64,000 nucleotides of DNA from an uncultured Prolixibacteraceae bacterium (GTDB taxonomy: Bacteria; Bacteroidota; Bacteroidia; Bacteroidales; Prolixibacteraceae): contig CALGIG010000052.1 of NCBI GenBank assembly GCA_937915865.1, positions 62,001-126,000 on the forward strand, read 5' to 3'. The position numbers and the translations under genes were made by a program. This document shows positions 16,904-26,109 of this stretch, piece after piece; positions within the stretch are counted from its first letter, which is position 1, and every line of letters starts with the position of its first letter. The notes below the pieces were generated by a model. That model was not told where the DNA came from. It ran no database searches and worked only from the letters and a program-made list of their open reading frames with translations.

Positions 16904-19900
16904 ATGAAAAAAAACAGAACCTGTTTGGGTAGGGAGGATTTTATCCCTATTAGAAAGTATTTATGTATTATGAAATTAACACTTGTTTTATTGCTTCTAG
17001 GACTGATGTCATTTGCATCAGTAACTTATTCACAGTCTACCAGACTGACTTTTGAGTTAAAAGATGCTACGATTGAAAGCATTTTCAGGCGAATTGAATC
17101 GGTATCAGAATTTAAATTTGCTTACAATAGTGCGAAACTGGATGTAGCAAAGAAAATTACAATGAAGGTTGAAAATCAAACCATTGATTATGTTTTGGAG
17201 AAAATCCTGTTGCCAACGAATCTTCAATATAAAATTGTTGACAGATACGTTATTATAACAGACAAAAATTCGGAAGAATTAAATATGCTTGGGGCTGAAC
17301 AATCTAAAAAGATTACCGGGAAAGTTACGGATATTTCGGGTGACATCCTTCCGGGAGTTTCTGTTGTTTTGAAAGGAACAACTAACGGAACAATCACCGA
17401 TGCAAATGGAAATTATTCAATTTCAAATATTCCTGAAAAGGGAATAATACAATTTTCGTTTGTGGGCATGAAATCACAGGAAATATCTGCTGTAGGAAAA
17501 TCAGTTATTGATGTAGTTTTACAGGAAGAAACGATTGGTGTGGGAGAAGTTGTAGTAACTGCGTTAGGTATAAAACGTCAGGAAAAAGCTCTTGGGTATT
17601 CGGTACAGAAGATTGATGGACAACAACTTCAAAAAACAAAGGGTACTTATTTGGCTACATCCTTAACTGGTAAAATATCCGGGTTATGGGTAAAAAACAG
17701 TACTGAGTTTAACGAAGCGCCAACGATTTCGTTGCGCGGAGAAGTCCCATTATTGGTAATTGATGGCGTTCCTTATTCAAATATGACATTAACTGATATT
17801 GCAGCTGACAACATCAAATCAATTGATGTACTTAAAGGAGGAACTGCATCGGCATTATATGGTTACAGAGGCGGTAGTGGAGCTATAATTATTACTACAA
17901 AAAACGGAAAAGAAAATAAAGGATTTTCTGTTCAGATGAACTGTAACAACATGGTATCAGCAGGTTTTCTGGCGCTGCCTGAAGTACAGTCATCATACGG
18001 TCATGGGATAAACGGAGCAATCTCTGACGATTATGTATGGGGCCCTAAACTTGACATCGGACAAACAGCAATACAATGGAATCCAGTAAGTAGAACGATG
18101 GAAGAAATGCCTTTGGTTTCAAGCGGAAGAAATAATTTTAAAAATTTTCTTGAGCCAGGCCTCATAACAAATAATAATATAAGTATTTCGCAATCAGGAG
18201 AAAACGGAAGTTTCCGTATTTCGTTAAACCACATATATAATAAAGGTCAATATCCTAATTTGAAATTGAATACTGTCAATTTTGCCGTTGGGGGTGAAAT
18301 GAAATTAGGTGAAAAATTTGACATGAATGCTTCGATGGGTTTTAACAGGGAAATGGCTCCTCAAACAGCCGGAAAGGGCTATGGTGATCAGGGATATATC
18401 TATCAGATTTTATTGTGGACCGGGCCTGACTACGATATACGACAGTATCGCGATTATTGGCTGGTAAAAAACGAACGTCAGAACTGGTTATACGATGCAT
18501 GGTACGATAATCCATATCTGATTGCTTATGAAAAACTTAAAGGACAATGGAAGAATAAGATGAATGCTAGTACTACAGCTACATATCATTTTTCAAAAGA
18601 TATTAAAGTCTTGTTCCGCAATGGATTCGATATGTATAGCAATGAATACACTACCCGCAATCCGGTTAACGTAAATAGCGGACGAGGTGGATTTGATCAG
18701 AAAGGTGTCTATTACAATGAAGTGGCATCGGGATTTAGTATTAACAGCGACCTGATCTTCATGTTTAACAAGAAGATCATGAAAGATTTTGGAATTGATG
18801 CATTGGCCGGTGGAAATATATATCGATATACTGACAAAGATTTGTATGGCTCGACAAAAAATGGGCTTGTTATACCAGGATTTTACTCGTTGAAAAACTC
18901 AAGGGACCCCGCAACAGTGGTTTCAACAGTGAGGAGAAGGCAGGTAAATAGTATATTCGGGAAGTTGACTCTATCGTACAAAGATGCAATTTATGTTGAT
19001 GCAACAGCCCGAAATGACTGGAGTTCTACCCAATCGAAAGATACCCGTTCGTTCTTTTATCCGTCAGTTGGGTCAAGTGTAATTTTAAGCGAATTCTTCA
19101 GAAAACCATATTGGCTTGATATGTGGAAAGTAAGATCTTCATGGACATTGGCAAAATCGCCTCTGGGAATTTATGATAACAATCAGGCCTATGCAACTGG
19201 GCAGGCTAACTGGAACGGTCTGCTTTATGCCGATTATCCGGATAAATTAGTAGGCGGAAATGTATCTGCACAGACAAGCAGAACTTTTGAGTTAGGAACT
19301 TCAGCACATATATTGAAAAACGTAAAATTTGATTTTACATATTACAATAAATTATTCTACAACCAGCAAACAAGTGCAACTATTTCGGCTGCCTCAGGCT
19401 TTTCGAGTACATTAATTAATACAAAAGAAGAAACAGTGCGACGTGGTTTCGAAATTTCACTTGAAGCAACTGTAATTAAAAAACAAGACTTCATTTATAC
19501 AATCAATGCAAACTGGTCAACATCGCACATGTATTATCATAAACTTGACCCAGTTTATTCTTCTGATAACCTTTGGACAAAAGTTGGAGGGCGTACTGAC
19601 AATTATACCGATTATTACTGGTTAACTAACGATGACGGCGACCTGATCCATAAGTCAAATGGGATGCCCTGGAAAAGCGACTACAAAAAACGTTGGGGTT
19701 ACTCTGATCCTGATTTTATATGGGGATTGGGTAACTCGATTACCTGGAGACGGTTTAATCTAAGTTTCAACATCGATGGACGTGTTGGTGGATTAATGTA
19801 TAACTATACTGAGTATAAAATGTGGGATACAGGATCTCATCCTGATTCGGATAACCAATGGAGATACGATGAAGTAGTCAACCATAAAACGAATTATGTG

Positions 19901-20275
19901 GGTGAAGGTGTTAAAATTATATCTGGAACAGTTCAATACGACAATTATGGCCGTATTGTAAACGATACCCGAGTTTATGCTCCTAATGATAAACCAATTT
20001 CTTATCAGTCGTATGCACGAAGTTATGGCGATGGGAAATTGGGAAATGTTTTAGGTACGTTCTTCAAGCTGAGAGATGTTTCGATTGGCTATAATTTGCC
20101 TTCAAATGTTGCCGGAAGAATTGGAGCCCAAAATGTATATGTATCGTTAACGGGGCAAAATGTGCTGCTGTGCACCAAAGAATTCAGATATGCTGATCCG
20201 GATAAAGGAACAGACTCTGACCTTAGTTCGCCATCTGTTCGCTACTTGGGAATGAACTTAAACATTACATTCTGA
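16904..20275 (+). CDS. SusC/RagA TonB-dependent transporter with STN domain, locus 2
   Basis: 1123-aa outer-membrane receptor. Parts: long N-terminal leader with a hydrophobic core (LTLVLLLLGLMSFASVTYSQ, about 25-44); STN domain (about 48-105); CarboxypepD-like domain (about 138-210, TGKVTDISGDILPGVSVVLKGT); plug; barrel ending NITF. The plug signature is the variant GEVVVTALGIKRQEKALGYSVQ, unlike the VVAVGYGT form in loci 1, 3 and 4, so this receptor belongs to a different SusC lineage. Its SusD partner is also of a different type. The downstream phosphoesterase and DUF2490 genes suggest a non-classical ligand. Confidence 0.93.
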   Translation: MKKNRTCLGREDFIPIRKYLCIMKLTLVLLLLGLMSFASVTYSQSTRLTFELKDATIESIFRRIESVSEFKFAYNSAKLDVAKKITMKVENQTIDYVLEKILLPTNLQYKIVDRYVIITDKNSEELNMLGAEQSKKITGKVTDISGDILPGVSVVLKGTTNGTITDANGNYSISNIPEKGIIQFSFVGMKSQEISAVGKSVIDVVLQEETIGVGEVVVTALGIKRQEKALGYSVQKIDGQQLQKTKGTYLATSLTGKISGLWVKNSTEFNEAPTISLRGEVPLLVIDGVPYSNMTLTDIAADNIKSIDVLKGGTASALYGYRGGSGAIIITTKNGKENKGFSVQMNCNNMVSAGFLALPEVQSSYGHGINGAISDDYVWGPKLDIGQTAIQWNPVSRTMEEMPLVSSGRNNFKNFLEPGLITNNNISISQSGENGSFRISLNHIYNKGQYPNLKLNTVNFAVGGEMKLGEKFDMNASMGFNREMAPQTAGKGYGDQGYIYQILLWTGPDYDIRQYRDYWLVKNERQNWLYDAWYDNPYLIAYEKLKGQWKNKMNASTTATYHFSKDIKVLFRNGFDMYSNEYTTRNPVNVNSGRGGFDQKGVYYNEVASGFSINSDLIFMFNKKIMKDFGIDALAGGNIYRYTDKDLYGSTKNGLVIPGFYSLKNSRDPATVVSTVRRRQVNSIFGKLTLSYKDAIYVDATARNDWSSTQSKDTRSFFYPSVGSSVILSEFFRKPYWLDMWKVRSSWTLAKSPLGIYDNNQAYATGQANWNGLLYADYPDKLVGGNVSAQTSRTFELGTSAHILKNVKFDFTYYNKLFYNQQTSATISAASGFSSTLINTKEETVRRGFEISLEATVIKKQDFIYTINANWSTSHMYYHKLDPVYSSDNLWTKVGGRTDNYTDYYWLTNDDGDLIHKSNGMPWKSDYKKRWGYSDPDFIWGLGNSITWRRFNLSFNIDGRVGGLMYNYTEYKMWDTGSHPDSDNQWRYDEVVNHKTNYVGEGVKIISGTVQYDNYGRIVNDTRVYAPNDKPISYQSYARSYGDGKLGNVLGTFFKLRDVSIGYNLPSNVAGRIGAQNVYVSLTGQNVLLCTKEFRYADPDKGTDSDLSSPSVRYLGMNLNITF

Positions 20276-20325
20276 CAATCATGTTGAATAATAAAATTAA
20301 AGATTTAACCTTGAAATATAGACTC

Positions 20326-21858
20326 ATGAATAAACGACATATAAAAATAGCTTCATTTATTCTGGCATTAATGTTAAGTACTTTGGCGTGTCAGAAATTT
20401 GATGATTTGAATACCAACCCCGATCTATCGTTGAACGTTACACCAGATATGCTGGCCACAACTTTAATTCTGGATGTTACCCGTACAGAATTAAATACCA
20501 CAAAGGGATTTATGTATCCTTTCATGCTTGATAAGTATATCCTTTGGACCGAATTTGCCGAAGATATGCAATACAATAAACTAAACAGAGCTGATTTTGG
20601 CTATTTCGTTGTGCTGACCAATGTTGACAAAATGATTGCTGCATCAACCGAGGGCGGATTAAAAAATTCGTATACTGCCTTAGGTCATTTTGTACGTGCA
20701 TGGAAATTTTTCAGAATGACTTTAAAGGTTGGAGATATTCCATATAAAGAAGCATTAAAAGCTGAAACAGACAATAACATCAAACCTGCATACGATACGC
20801 AGAAAGATGTCATTCTCGGTATTTTAAGCGAACTTGACGAGGCGGACCAACTATTCGCCAAAGGAAGTACATTCTCGGGAGACCCAGTTTATAATGGGGA
20901 TATACAAAAGTGGAGAAAGCTGGTTAATACTTTTCAGGTAAATGTTTTGATTAATTTATCGAATAAGAGTACTGATACTGATCTAAATGTCGCCGGACGC
21001 CTAAATCAGATACTAACATCGCGTCCATTGATGGAAAGTAACAGCGATAACTTTGGATTAGCTTATTCGAATGCATCCGGACAAACCTACCCGTTTTCAA
21101 AACCAAATCCGTTCTCGATTTATCCTATTGTAAGCAATACTATTATCTATAAATTGAAACAAACCCAGGATCGGCGCTTATTTTATTATGCGGCCCCTTC
21201 TCCTGTGCAATTGGCGAAAGGTTTGAAAATGTCTGATTGGGATGCCTATGTTGGAGTAGACCCTTCGGCAAAATATTCTGACGTTGGGATTATTGTTGGA
21301 ACAAAAGATTATTCAACCGTAAATGATCGGTATTATACCTCTGTTGGAGAACCAATCAGCCTGGTTAGTTATTCTCAGCTCAAATTTAACCTGGCTGAAG
21401 CTGCAACAAGGGGGTGGATTAATGCAAGTGCAGAAACTTACTATTACGATGGTATTAGAGCAGCGTTGAATTTTTTAGCCAACAATACAGTTGACGATGC
21501 ATCATATCATCATAACATGAAAATTGATGACAATTACATTCAATCATTCGTTTCATCTGCTTCAATCAAATTTGCTGCAACAAAGGATGAACAATTGAGG
21601 CAAATAATGGATCAAAAATACATTGCTTCTTACTTGCAGATACCTCTTGATGCTTTTTTCAACAATAGAAGAAGTGGTTTGCCAGTTTTACCAATAAATC
21701 CGGAATCAAACCAGAATGTGCCAAGTGATATACTTCCGAAGCGCTGGATGTATCCCCAGGGAGAGCTCGATTACAATACCGAAAACGTAAAAGAAGCCAT
21801 AACTCGCCAGTATAGTTCTGATGATGCAAACGAAACAATGTGGATTTTAAAAAATTAA
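20326..21858 (+). CDS. SusD-like_2-type lipoprotein, locus 2
   Basis: About 510-aa SusD/RagB-like surface lipoprotein. An ATG lies at 20281, but starting at 20326 (MNKRHIKIASFILALML) gives a normal signal peptide with lipobox LSTLAC (Cys22), so the internal start is preferred. The early FDDLNTNPDLS sequence and the RAWKFFRMTLKVGDIPYKEAL segment are typical of the SusD-like_2 branch rather than canonical RagB. The C-terminus carries the expected NNRRSGLPVLPINPESN..LPKRWMYPQGELDYNTENV. It lies directly behind the SusC gene. Confidence 0.9.
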   Translation: MNKRHIKIASFILALMLSTLACQKFDDLNTNPDLSLNVTPDMLATTLILDVTRTELNTTKGFMYPFMLDKYILWTEFAEDMQYNKLNRADFGYFVVLTNVDKMIAASTEGGLKNSYTALGHFVRAWKFFRMTLKVGDIPYKEALKAETDNNIKPAYDTQKDVILGILSELDEADQLFAKGSTFSGDPVYNGDIQKWRKLVNTFQVNVLINLSNKSTDTDLNVAGRLNQILTSRPLMESNSDNFGLAYSNASGQTYPFSKPNPFSIYPIVSNTIIYKLKQTQDRRLFYYAAPSPVQLAKGLKMSDWDAYVGVDPSAKYSDVGIIVGTKDYSTVNDRYYTSVGEPISLVSYSQLKFNLAEAATRGWINASAETYYYDGIRAALNFLANNTVDDASYHHNMKIDDNYIQSFVSSASIKFAATKDEQLRQIMDQKYIASYLQIPLDAFFNNRRSGLPVLPINPESNQNVPSDILPKRWMYPQGELDYNTENVKEAITRQYSSDDANETMWILKN

Positions 21859-21880
21859 GTATATTGAATTCGAGTATTTT

Positions 21881-21909
21881 AGGTGTCTCAGACAAAATCT
21901 GGGATACCT
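21881..21909 (+). terminator. Hairpin after SusCD locus 2, probable terminator
   Basis: aggtgtctcaga / tctgggatacct, 10 of 12 positions paired, 5-nt loop, followed only by a weak AT stretch (aatttataatt). It lies 22 bp after the SusD stop. Confidence 0.55.
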
Positions 21910-21922
21910 AATTTATAATTAA

Positions 21923-22096
21923 ATGTTGATAGTCCCCTCTTTCAGACTAAAGACACGGAAAATATCTGGAGATGTGATTTTAGGAGAACAAGTACTCATG
22001 GCCTTATTCTGTTCGGTTAAAGGTCTCCTGGAAAACTTACTATCAGATGTTTCACCTGCTGAAAAAATTCCACAATACCTTCGAGGTAGAGAATAA
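21923..22096 (+). CDS. Possible 57-aa small protein of unknown function
   Basis: Short reading frame with no recognised family and no clear ribosome-binding site. It has a mostly regular amino-acid composition with a hydrophobic middle (ILGEQVLMALFCSVKGLLENLL). It may be a gene remnant or chance. It occupies most of the 315-bp spacer between the SusD terminator and the phosphoesterase; nothing else was seen there. Confidence 0.2.
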   Translation: MLIVPSFRLKTRKISGDVILGEQVLMALFCSVKGLLENLLSDVSPAEKIPQYLRGRE

Positions 22097-22224
22097 AGCT
22101 TTTGTCTGAAGCAATGATTGTATTCTATATTGTCAAACTAATTAAGTTGTAAATTAATTATGTAATACATACTAAAAACACTTTAAATGTGTTTGAGCTA
22201 TTGTTTATGTTTAAAGAAGAGATA

Positions 22225-23241
22225 ATGAAAAATATATTTTGGAAGAGATCGAAGGTAATTTTTTTATTGATTTTAAGTTGCTTGTCTTTTAATATAATAA
22301 TGGCAGGTAACCCTGTTTTAAAATTTGATGCCAATAGAAAATTTAAAATTGTACAGTTTACCGATACGCATATTAAGCCTAACGATCAGGAATCGAATGT
22401 TGCCATACAAATGATTAATAAGGTATTGGATGAAGAAAAGCCTGATTTGGTTGTTTTTACAGGTGATGTGGTGACCGATAATCCGGTTGCAAAAGGATGG
22501 GAGATGGCCACTGAACCTATTGTAAAGCGTAATATTCCATTTGCGGTTGTTTTTGGAAATCACGACGATGAAAGTGAATTAACCAGGGAACAGATAGCTT
22601 CTTTAATAGTCAAAATCCATGGATGCCTCTTTGTTCCTCAGGTTAAAGGAGTTTTTGGCTTTGGAAATTATGTTCTTCCTATAAAATCATCTGTCGGAAT
22701 ATCTAACTCTGCATTGCTTTATTGCATGGATTCAAATGCATACAGTACAATTAAAGGTATTGAGGGGTACGGATGGTTTCAGGCATCGCAAATTAACTGG
22801 TATCGTTCCGAAAGTGAAAAACAAAAAGAAGCTAACGGGAAAATACTTCCTGCATTGGCGTTTTTTCATATTCCTTTTCCCGAATATGCTGAGGCTTACA
22901 AGAACGAGAAGCACCCCCCGGTTGGATTAAGATTGGAAAAAGAATGTTCTCCCATGATTAATTCGGGAATGTTTTCTGCAATGATTGAATGTGGCGATGT
23001 AATGGCTACGTTTGTGGGTCATGACCACTCGAATGATTATATTGCTTATTTGCATGGAATTGCATTGGCGTATGGCCGGTTTGGCGGAGGGAAAACTACT
23101 TATTCAGATCTTCCGAACGGAGCCAGGATCATTGAATTATTTGAAAATGAGAGAACATTTAAAACCTGGATAAGAACATATAAAGGTGAAATCCTACTTC
23201 CTGTAAATTTCCCTGATGATTTTTTCAAGCTAAAACAATAG
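22225..23241 (+). CDS. Secreted calcineurin-like metallophosphoesterase
   Basis: 338-aa two-metal phosphoesterase. An N-terminal signal segment (VIFLLILSCLSFNIIMAG) is followed by the complete metal-ligand set: D47-T-H49 (FTDTHIK), D81 (FTGDVV), N112-H113-D (FGNHDD) and H266-D-H268 (VGHDHSND). The start at 22225 (ATG after a purine-rich aaagaagaga) is preferred over 22189 because it places the signal peptide at the N-terminus. It probably cleaves phosphate mono- or diesters outside the cytoplasm. Its position behind SusCD locus 2 suggests that locus handles a phosphorylated ligand, but this is inference. Confidence 0.88.
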   Translation: MKNIFWKRSKVIFLLILSCLSFNIIMAGNPVLKFDANRKFKIVQFTDTHIKPNDQESNVAIQMINKVLDEEKPDLVVFTGDVVTDNPVAKGWEMATEPIVKRNIPFAVVFGNHDDESELTREQIASLIVKIHGCLFVPQVKGVFGFGNYVLPIKSSVGISNSALLYCMDSNAYSTIKGIEGYGWFQASQINWYRSESEKQKEANGKILPALAFFHIPFPEYAEAYKNEKHPPVGLRLEKECSPMINSGMFSAMIECGDVMATFVGHDHSNDYIAYLHGIALAYGRFGGGKTTYSDLPNGARIIELFENERTFKTWIRTYKGEILLPVNFPDDFFKLKQ

Positions 23242-23280
23242 ATGGTTGATATTTTCTCGCTATTCTTAATTTATTTTGTG

Positions 23281-23386
23281 AAGAGGATGTCCCAAAAGTT
23301 TTTGCATTCAGGTAGGTATCTGTAGCACTTTTCAAATACTCAACCCTAAAACAAAATAAACTAACTGTTGGAACAGTCTCTTTATT
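23281..23386. repeat. Imperfect inverted repeat between phosphoesterase and DUF2490
   Basis: aagaggatgtcccaaaag (23281-23298) is an imperfect inverted copy of gttggaacagtctcttt (23368-23384). The right arm also forms its own hairpin actgtt-gg-aacagt, followed by ctctttattt, which could terminate transcription on the plus strand. Confidence 0.45.
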
Positions 23387-23414
23387 TAAGTATGACGATC
23401 TTGCGATTCTGATA

Positions 23415-24095
23415 ATGAGTTTAAAAAGTAATATTTTAATTCGAAGTGTTGTATACATTTTTGTTTTTCAAGTTGTTATATCAATTCCGTCTAAAGGATT
23501 TTCTCAGGAATACGACCTGGGAACATGGATTGATTTTGAAGCAATGCACGAAACCGGGCATGTTGCTTATGGTTTAATGGGCGAGTTCTATACCAAAGAC
23601 AAAAACACATCGGTAGAGCGGGTTAGTGTTGGAGTAAAGGCCGGATATCCGCTTTCAAAAACATTGAATTGCAATATAGGGTATTTGCTAATGAATTATT
23701 ATAAAACTGGTTATACCGAGTTAAGAAACAGGGTTTACCTTCAGGCTGAATACAAAAAACGAATTTCGAACTGGGCTTTTGGCTTGCGCGAACGGATGCA
23801 GGTTACCTTTTACCCTGAAACCATGGAAAGCTCTAAAGAAGTTTGTTCTTATTGGCGAAACCGCTTTAAAGTAGAATACAGGAACAGTAACTGGAAAGTG
23901 GTTCCTGTTGCCGATGTTGAATCGTTTTATCTCGTTGGTAAAGGCAGCGAAAACGGATTCGACGAATTCAGGTATTCGCTGGGGGTAAGCTTCAAACTGG
24001 CTAAAAATCAAGAATTAAAAATTTACGGAATGTTGTCCGACACTTCCGATCTAAAATTTTACATCCTCGGCCTTGCCTACGACTTAAATTTATAA
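23415..24095 (+). CDS. DUF2490-family outer-membrane beta-barrel protein
   Basis: 226-aa protein with a signal peptide (about 1-30, ending GFSQ) and an alternating polar/hydrophobic pattern with closely spaced aromatic residues (LGTWIDFEAMHE, WAFGLRERMQVTFYP, YWRNRFKVEYRNSNWKVVPVADVESFYL). It ends YILGLAYDLNL, as expected for a small outer-membrane barrel. This matches the DUF2490 family, whose function is unknown. It closes the locus-2 gene row and is the last plus-strand gene before the minus-strand toxin-antitoxin island. Confidence 0.75.
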   Translation: MSLKSNILIRSVVYIFVFQVVISIPSKGFSQEYDLGTWIDFEAMHETGHVAYGLMGEFYTKDKNTSVERVSVGVKAGYPLSKTLNCNIGYLLMNYYKTGYTELRNRVYLQAEYKKRISNWAFGLRERMQVTFYPETMESSKEVCSYWRNRFKVEYRNSNWKVVPVADVESFYLVGKGSENGFDEFRYSLGVSFKLAKNQELKIYGMLSDTSDLKFYILGLAYDLNL

Positions 24096-24246
24096 CACCT
24101 ACCTAATTCAAATTCAAGTTGTAATATATGATTACAGAGCCGGATCGCCCAGCGATGTACCGGATTACAGACTGTTGTACGGCAAATTGAGGGACCATGC
24201 AACGGGTAGAAGAATTTAGCGGATTAACTATGATGTGCTTGTACAC

Positions 24247-24367
24247 AGCCGCTGGTGCTAACGGCAATTCACACCTCTTAATAGTGACTCTGTGATCCGG
24301 AACTAAAAAGTGCCAATTGCAAATTGGCGCTTGCGTTCGCTATTCTTACTCATATCCGGATGAGCGG
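24247..24367. repeat. Island repeat, copy A
   Basis: Shares a 42-nt core (24290-24331, starting ctgtgatccggaactaaa and ending aattggcgct) with copies B and C. The core contains the palindrome GCCAATTgcaAATTGGC; the right end reads catatccggatgagcgg. It lies directly downstream, in gene direction, of the mazF-like stop codon. Confidence 0.9.
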
Positions 24368-24372
24368 GTTTT

Positions 24373-24696
24373 TCAATCAATATAGGTCTCTTTTAATACT
24401 GATTTTAGCTCATTTATCTCAGACTTTGTCAATTGGCCAAGGCCCTTAATTATTCTCTGTTTGTCGATCGTCCTAATCTGGTCTAAAACAATCCATCCGA
24501 TTTTATTGTCATGTCTAACTTCAATTCGGGTAGGATAATTTTTAGAACTTGTTGTCATAGGAGCAATTACAACAGTATTTAAGAATTTATTCATCTCGTT
24601 AGGTGAAATTACAACGCACGGTCTGGTTTTTTTAGTCTCGCTCCCAAGTGTCGGGTCGAGATTTACCAGAATGATTTGATATTGACTTATTTCCAT
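24373..24696 (-). CDS. mazF: MazF/PemK-family toxin (mRNA endoribonuclease)
   Basis: 107-aa toxin of the MazF/PemK/CcdB fold. The N-terminal strand ends in LVNLDPTLGSETKKTRPCVVIS; Arg25 in KTRPCVV and the Thr in VIAPMTTS (about residue 48) occupy the conserved active-site positions of MazF. The C-terminal LGQLTKSEINELKSVLKETY helix is typical. It would cleave mRNA at specific short sequences when free of antitoxin. The start overlaps the antitoxin gene by 10 bp, and repeat copy A begins right after its stop. Full length, no damage. Confidence 0.9.
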   Translation of the reverse strand: MEISQYQIILVNLDPTLGSETKKTRPCVVISPNEMNKFLNTVVIAPMTTSSKNYPTRIEVRHDNKIGWIVLDQIRTIDKQRIIKGLGQLTKSEINELKSVLKETYID

Positions 24697-24932
24697 TCTT
24701 CAAGGTTTTCATCGTCAAAAACATCGTTAATCAGTAATCTGTCATCGCCATTCTCAGCCATTTTTTTGAAAGCTTTTTCCCAACCTTTTCGCGGTTTGGA
24801 TAATGGTTTTATGACGATTTGTCCTTTTTCGAGGATCACCTCAACTGTGTCTTGTATATTATACTTGTCCAACAAAGTCTTGCTAAGTCGGATTCCCTTT
24901 GAATTACCAATTTTTATTACTGAAACTTCCAT
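24687..24932 (-). CDS. mazE: MazE/AbrB-family antitoxin
   Basis: 81-aa antitoxin. The N-terminal SpoVT/AbrB swapped-hairpin DNA-binding domain (about 1-48; VSVIKIGNSKGIRLSKTLLDKYNIQDTVEVILEKGQIVIKPL) binds its own promoter. The acidic tail (about 55-81; DDRLLINDVFDDENLEEWK) should wrap and neutralise the MazF toxin. It is upstream of and overlaps the toxin gene, the usual order. A Bacteroidota promoter box sits about 26 bp before the ATG. Confidence 0.88.
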   Translation of the reverse strand: MEVSVIKIGNSKGIRLSKTLLDKYNIQDTVEVILEKGQIVIKPLSKPRKGWEKAFKKMAENGDDRLLINDVFDDENLEEWK

Positions 24933-24957
24933 TGTGTCAATTTTTATAATGTAATTA

Positions 24958-24965
24958 CAAAGTTA
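24958..24965 (-). promoter_or_regulatory. -7 box of the mazEF-like operon
   Basis: On the minus strand TAACTTTG matches TAnnTTTG exactly and would give a leader of roughly 20 nt before the antitoxin ATG. Confidence 0.5.
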
Positions 24966-25044
24966 CTACTTTTTGCGAGAAATAAAACTTGCCTAACTAG
25001 GTAGCTTACACCCCATAAGAATAGTATCCTGGTAAAAAAAACTG

Positions 25045-25196
25045 CTCCTCCGGATATGTTACGACCTTCGTAGTCGCTGGTACTGATTTGGCAATCAGCG
25101 CCTCTTAATTGTGAATCTGTGATCCGGAACTAAAAAGTGCCAATTGCAAATTGGCGCTATCGTTCGCCATTCTTTACTCATACCCCGATGAGCGGA
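25045..25196. repeat. Island repeat, copy B
   Basis: Begins cctccggatatgttacgacc and ends cccgatgagcgg. The 42-nt core at 25117-25158 is identical to copy A. Inner hairpins include actgat/atcag (about 25082-25098) and GCCAATT/AATTGGC. It lies 10 bp downstream, in gene direction, of the TonB-like stop. Confidence 0.9.
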
Positions 25197-25206
25197 GAAT
25201 AAATTG

Positions 25207-25941
25207 TTATATCAGTTTAAAACTAACCGAAATAAAATACTCAATAGTAATTGCCTGTCCATCTTTTTTCGCCGGGAACCAATTCTTATCAAGCATTTTT
25301 GTTACTCTTATCGCCTCTGCATCTAAATCTTTTGCCACTCCCTTTAATACTTTAAAATCACAGGCATTTCCATCCTCGTCGACTATAAATGAAATCATTA
25401 CTTGTCCTGAAATACCGTTTTCCTGTGCTCTAATTGGGTATCGCAAACTACCAGAAACTAATTGTGCTGGATTATCTATTCCAATAATAAGTGGAGGACT
25501 ATCAACATCGCTAACTGTCCAGGCTGAGTTAACCAGAATGGGAAATTTATTTTGTAACTCATACCAGTTATATTCAACCACATCATATTTCGAATAATCA
25601 AATTTGTACCTTACCCTACACTGGTCTTCAAAAATAGTCCATATTCTAATTGGTTTATCGTCCGTATAACAACCAATCGATGTTGTATCAATACCATTGT
25701 AAGCATAGAAAATCCAGATGCTGTCTTTTTTGTTTTTTGAATAATATCCTTTAGTTGCTAAACTATTGTCATAGCGTCGTTTTTCATATAATCCTTGCTT
25801 TATATTTTCATCACTCTTTAAAACAAAATATTTTTCTGTCGTATTTGCATTATTAGTCTGTTTAGCAATCAAATCAATTCCTTGCGAATATGTTTGTATT
25901 ACTCTTCCTGAAATTAAAATGATAATTAATGCTAATCTCAT
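25207..25941 (-). CDS. TonB C-terminal-domain protein, stand-alone
   Basis: 244-aa protein. The last ~90 residues (LRYPIRAQENGISGQVMISFIVDEDGNACDFKVLKGVAKDLDAEAIRVTK..WFPAKKDGQAITIEYFISVSFKLI) form a TonB C-terminal domain, and the middle (KSDENIKQGLYEKRRYDNSLATKGYYSKNKKDSIWIFYAYNG) resembles MORN/YwqK-like repeats. The N-terminus (RLALIIILISGRVIQTYSQ) looks like a signal peptide rather than an energy-transducing anchor, and there is no Pro-rich linker or ExbB/ExbD neighbour. It is therefore probably not a true energiser. It is the only non-toxin cargo in the repeat-flanked island. Confidence 0.75.
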   Translation of the reverse strand: MRLALIIILISGRVIQTYSQGIDLIAKQTNNANTTEKYFVLKSDENIKQGLYEKRRYDNSLATKGYYSKNKKDSIWIFYAYNGIDTTSIGCYTDDKPIRIWTIFEDQCRVRYKFDYSKYDVVEYNWYELQNKFPILVNSAWTVSDVDSPPLIIGIDNPAQLVSGSLRYPIRAQENGISGQVMISFIVDEDGNACDFKVLKGVAKDLDAEAIRVTKMLDKNWFPAKKDGQAITIEYFISVSFKLI

Positions 25942-26109
25942 GGCTTAATATTTTTGATATGTGTTATTGGTGGATTCTGTGTCAAACCGCAAAGTTTCAA
26001 AAAGTGAAAACCAGTCAAACTCAGAAAGCCTAAAAACACTTTTAAAAACCTCTTAAATAACTCCGCTATGTTGAGACCCGAAGTCCTGTCAGACAACTGA
26101 AAACCCTGC

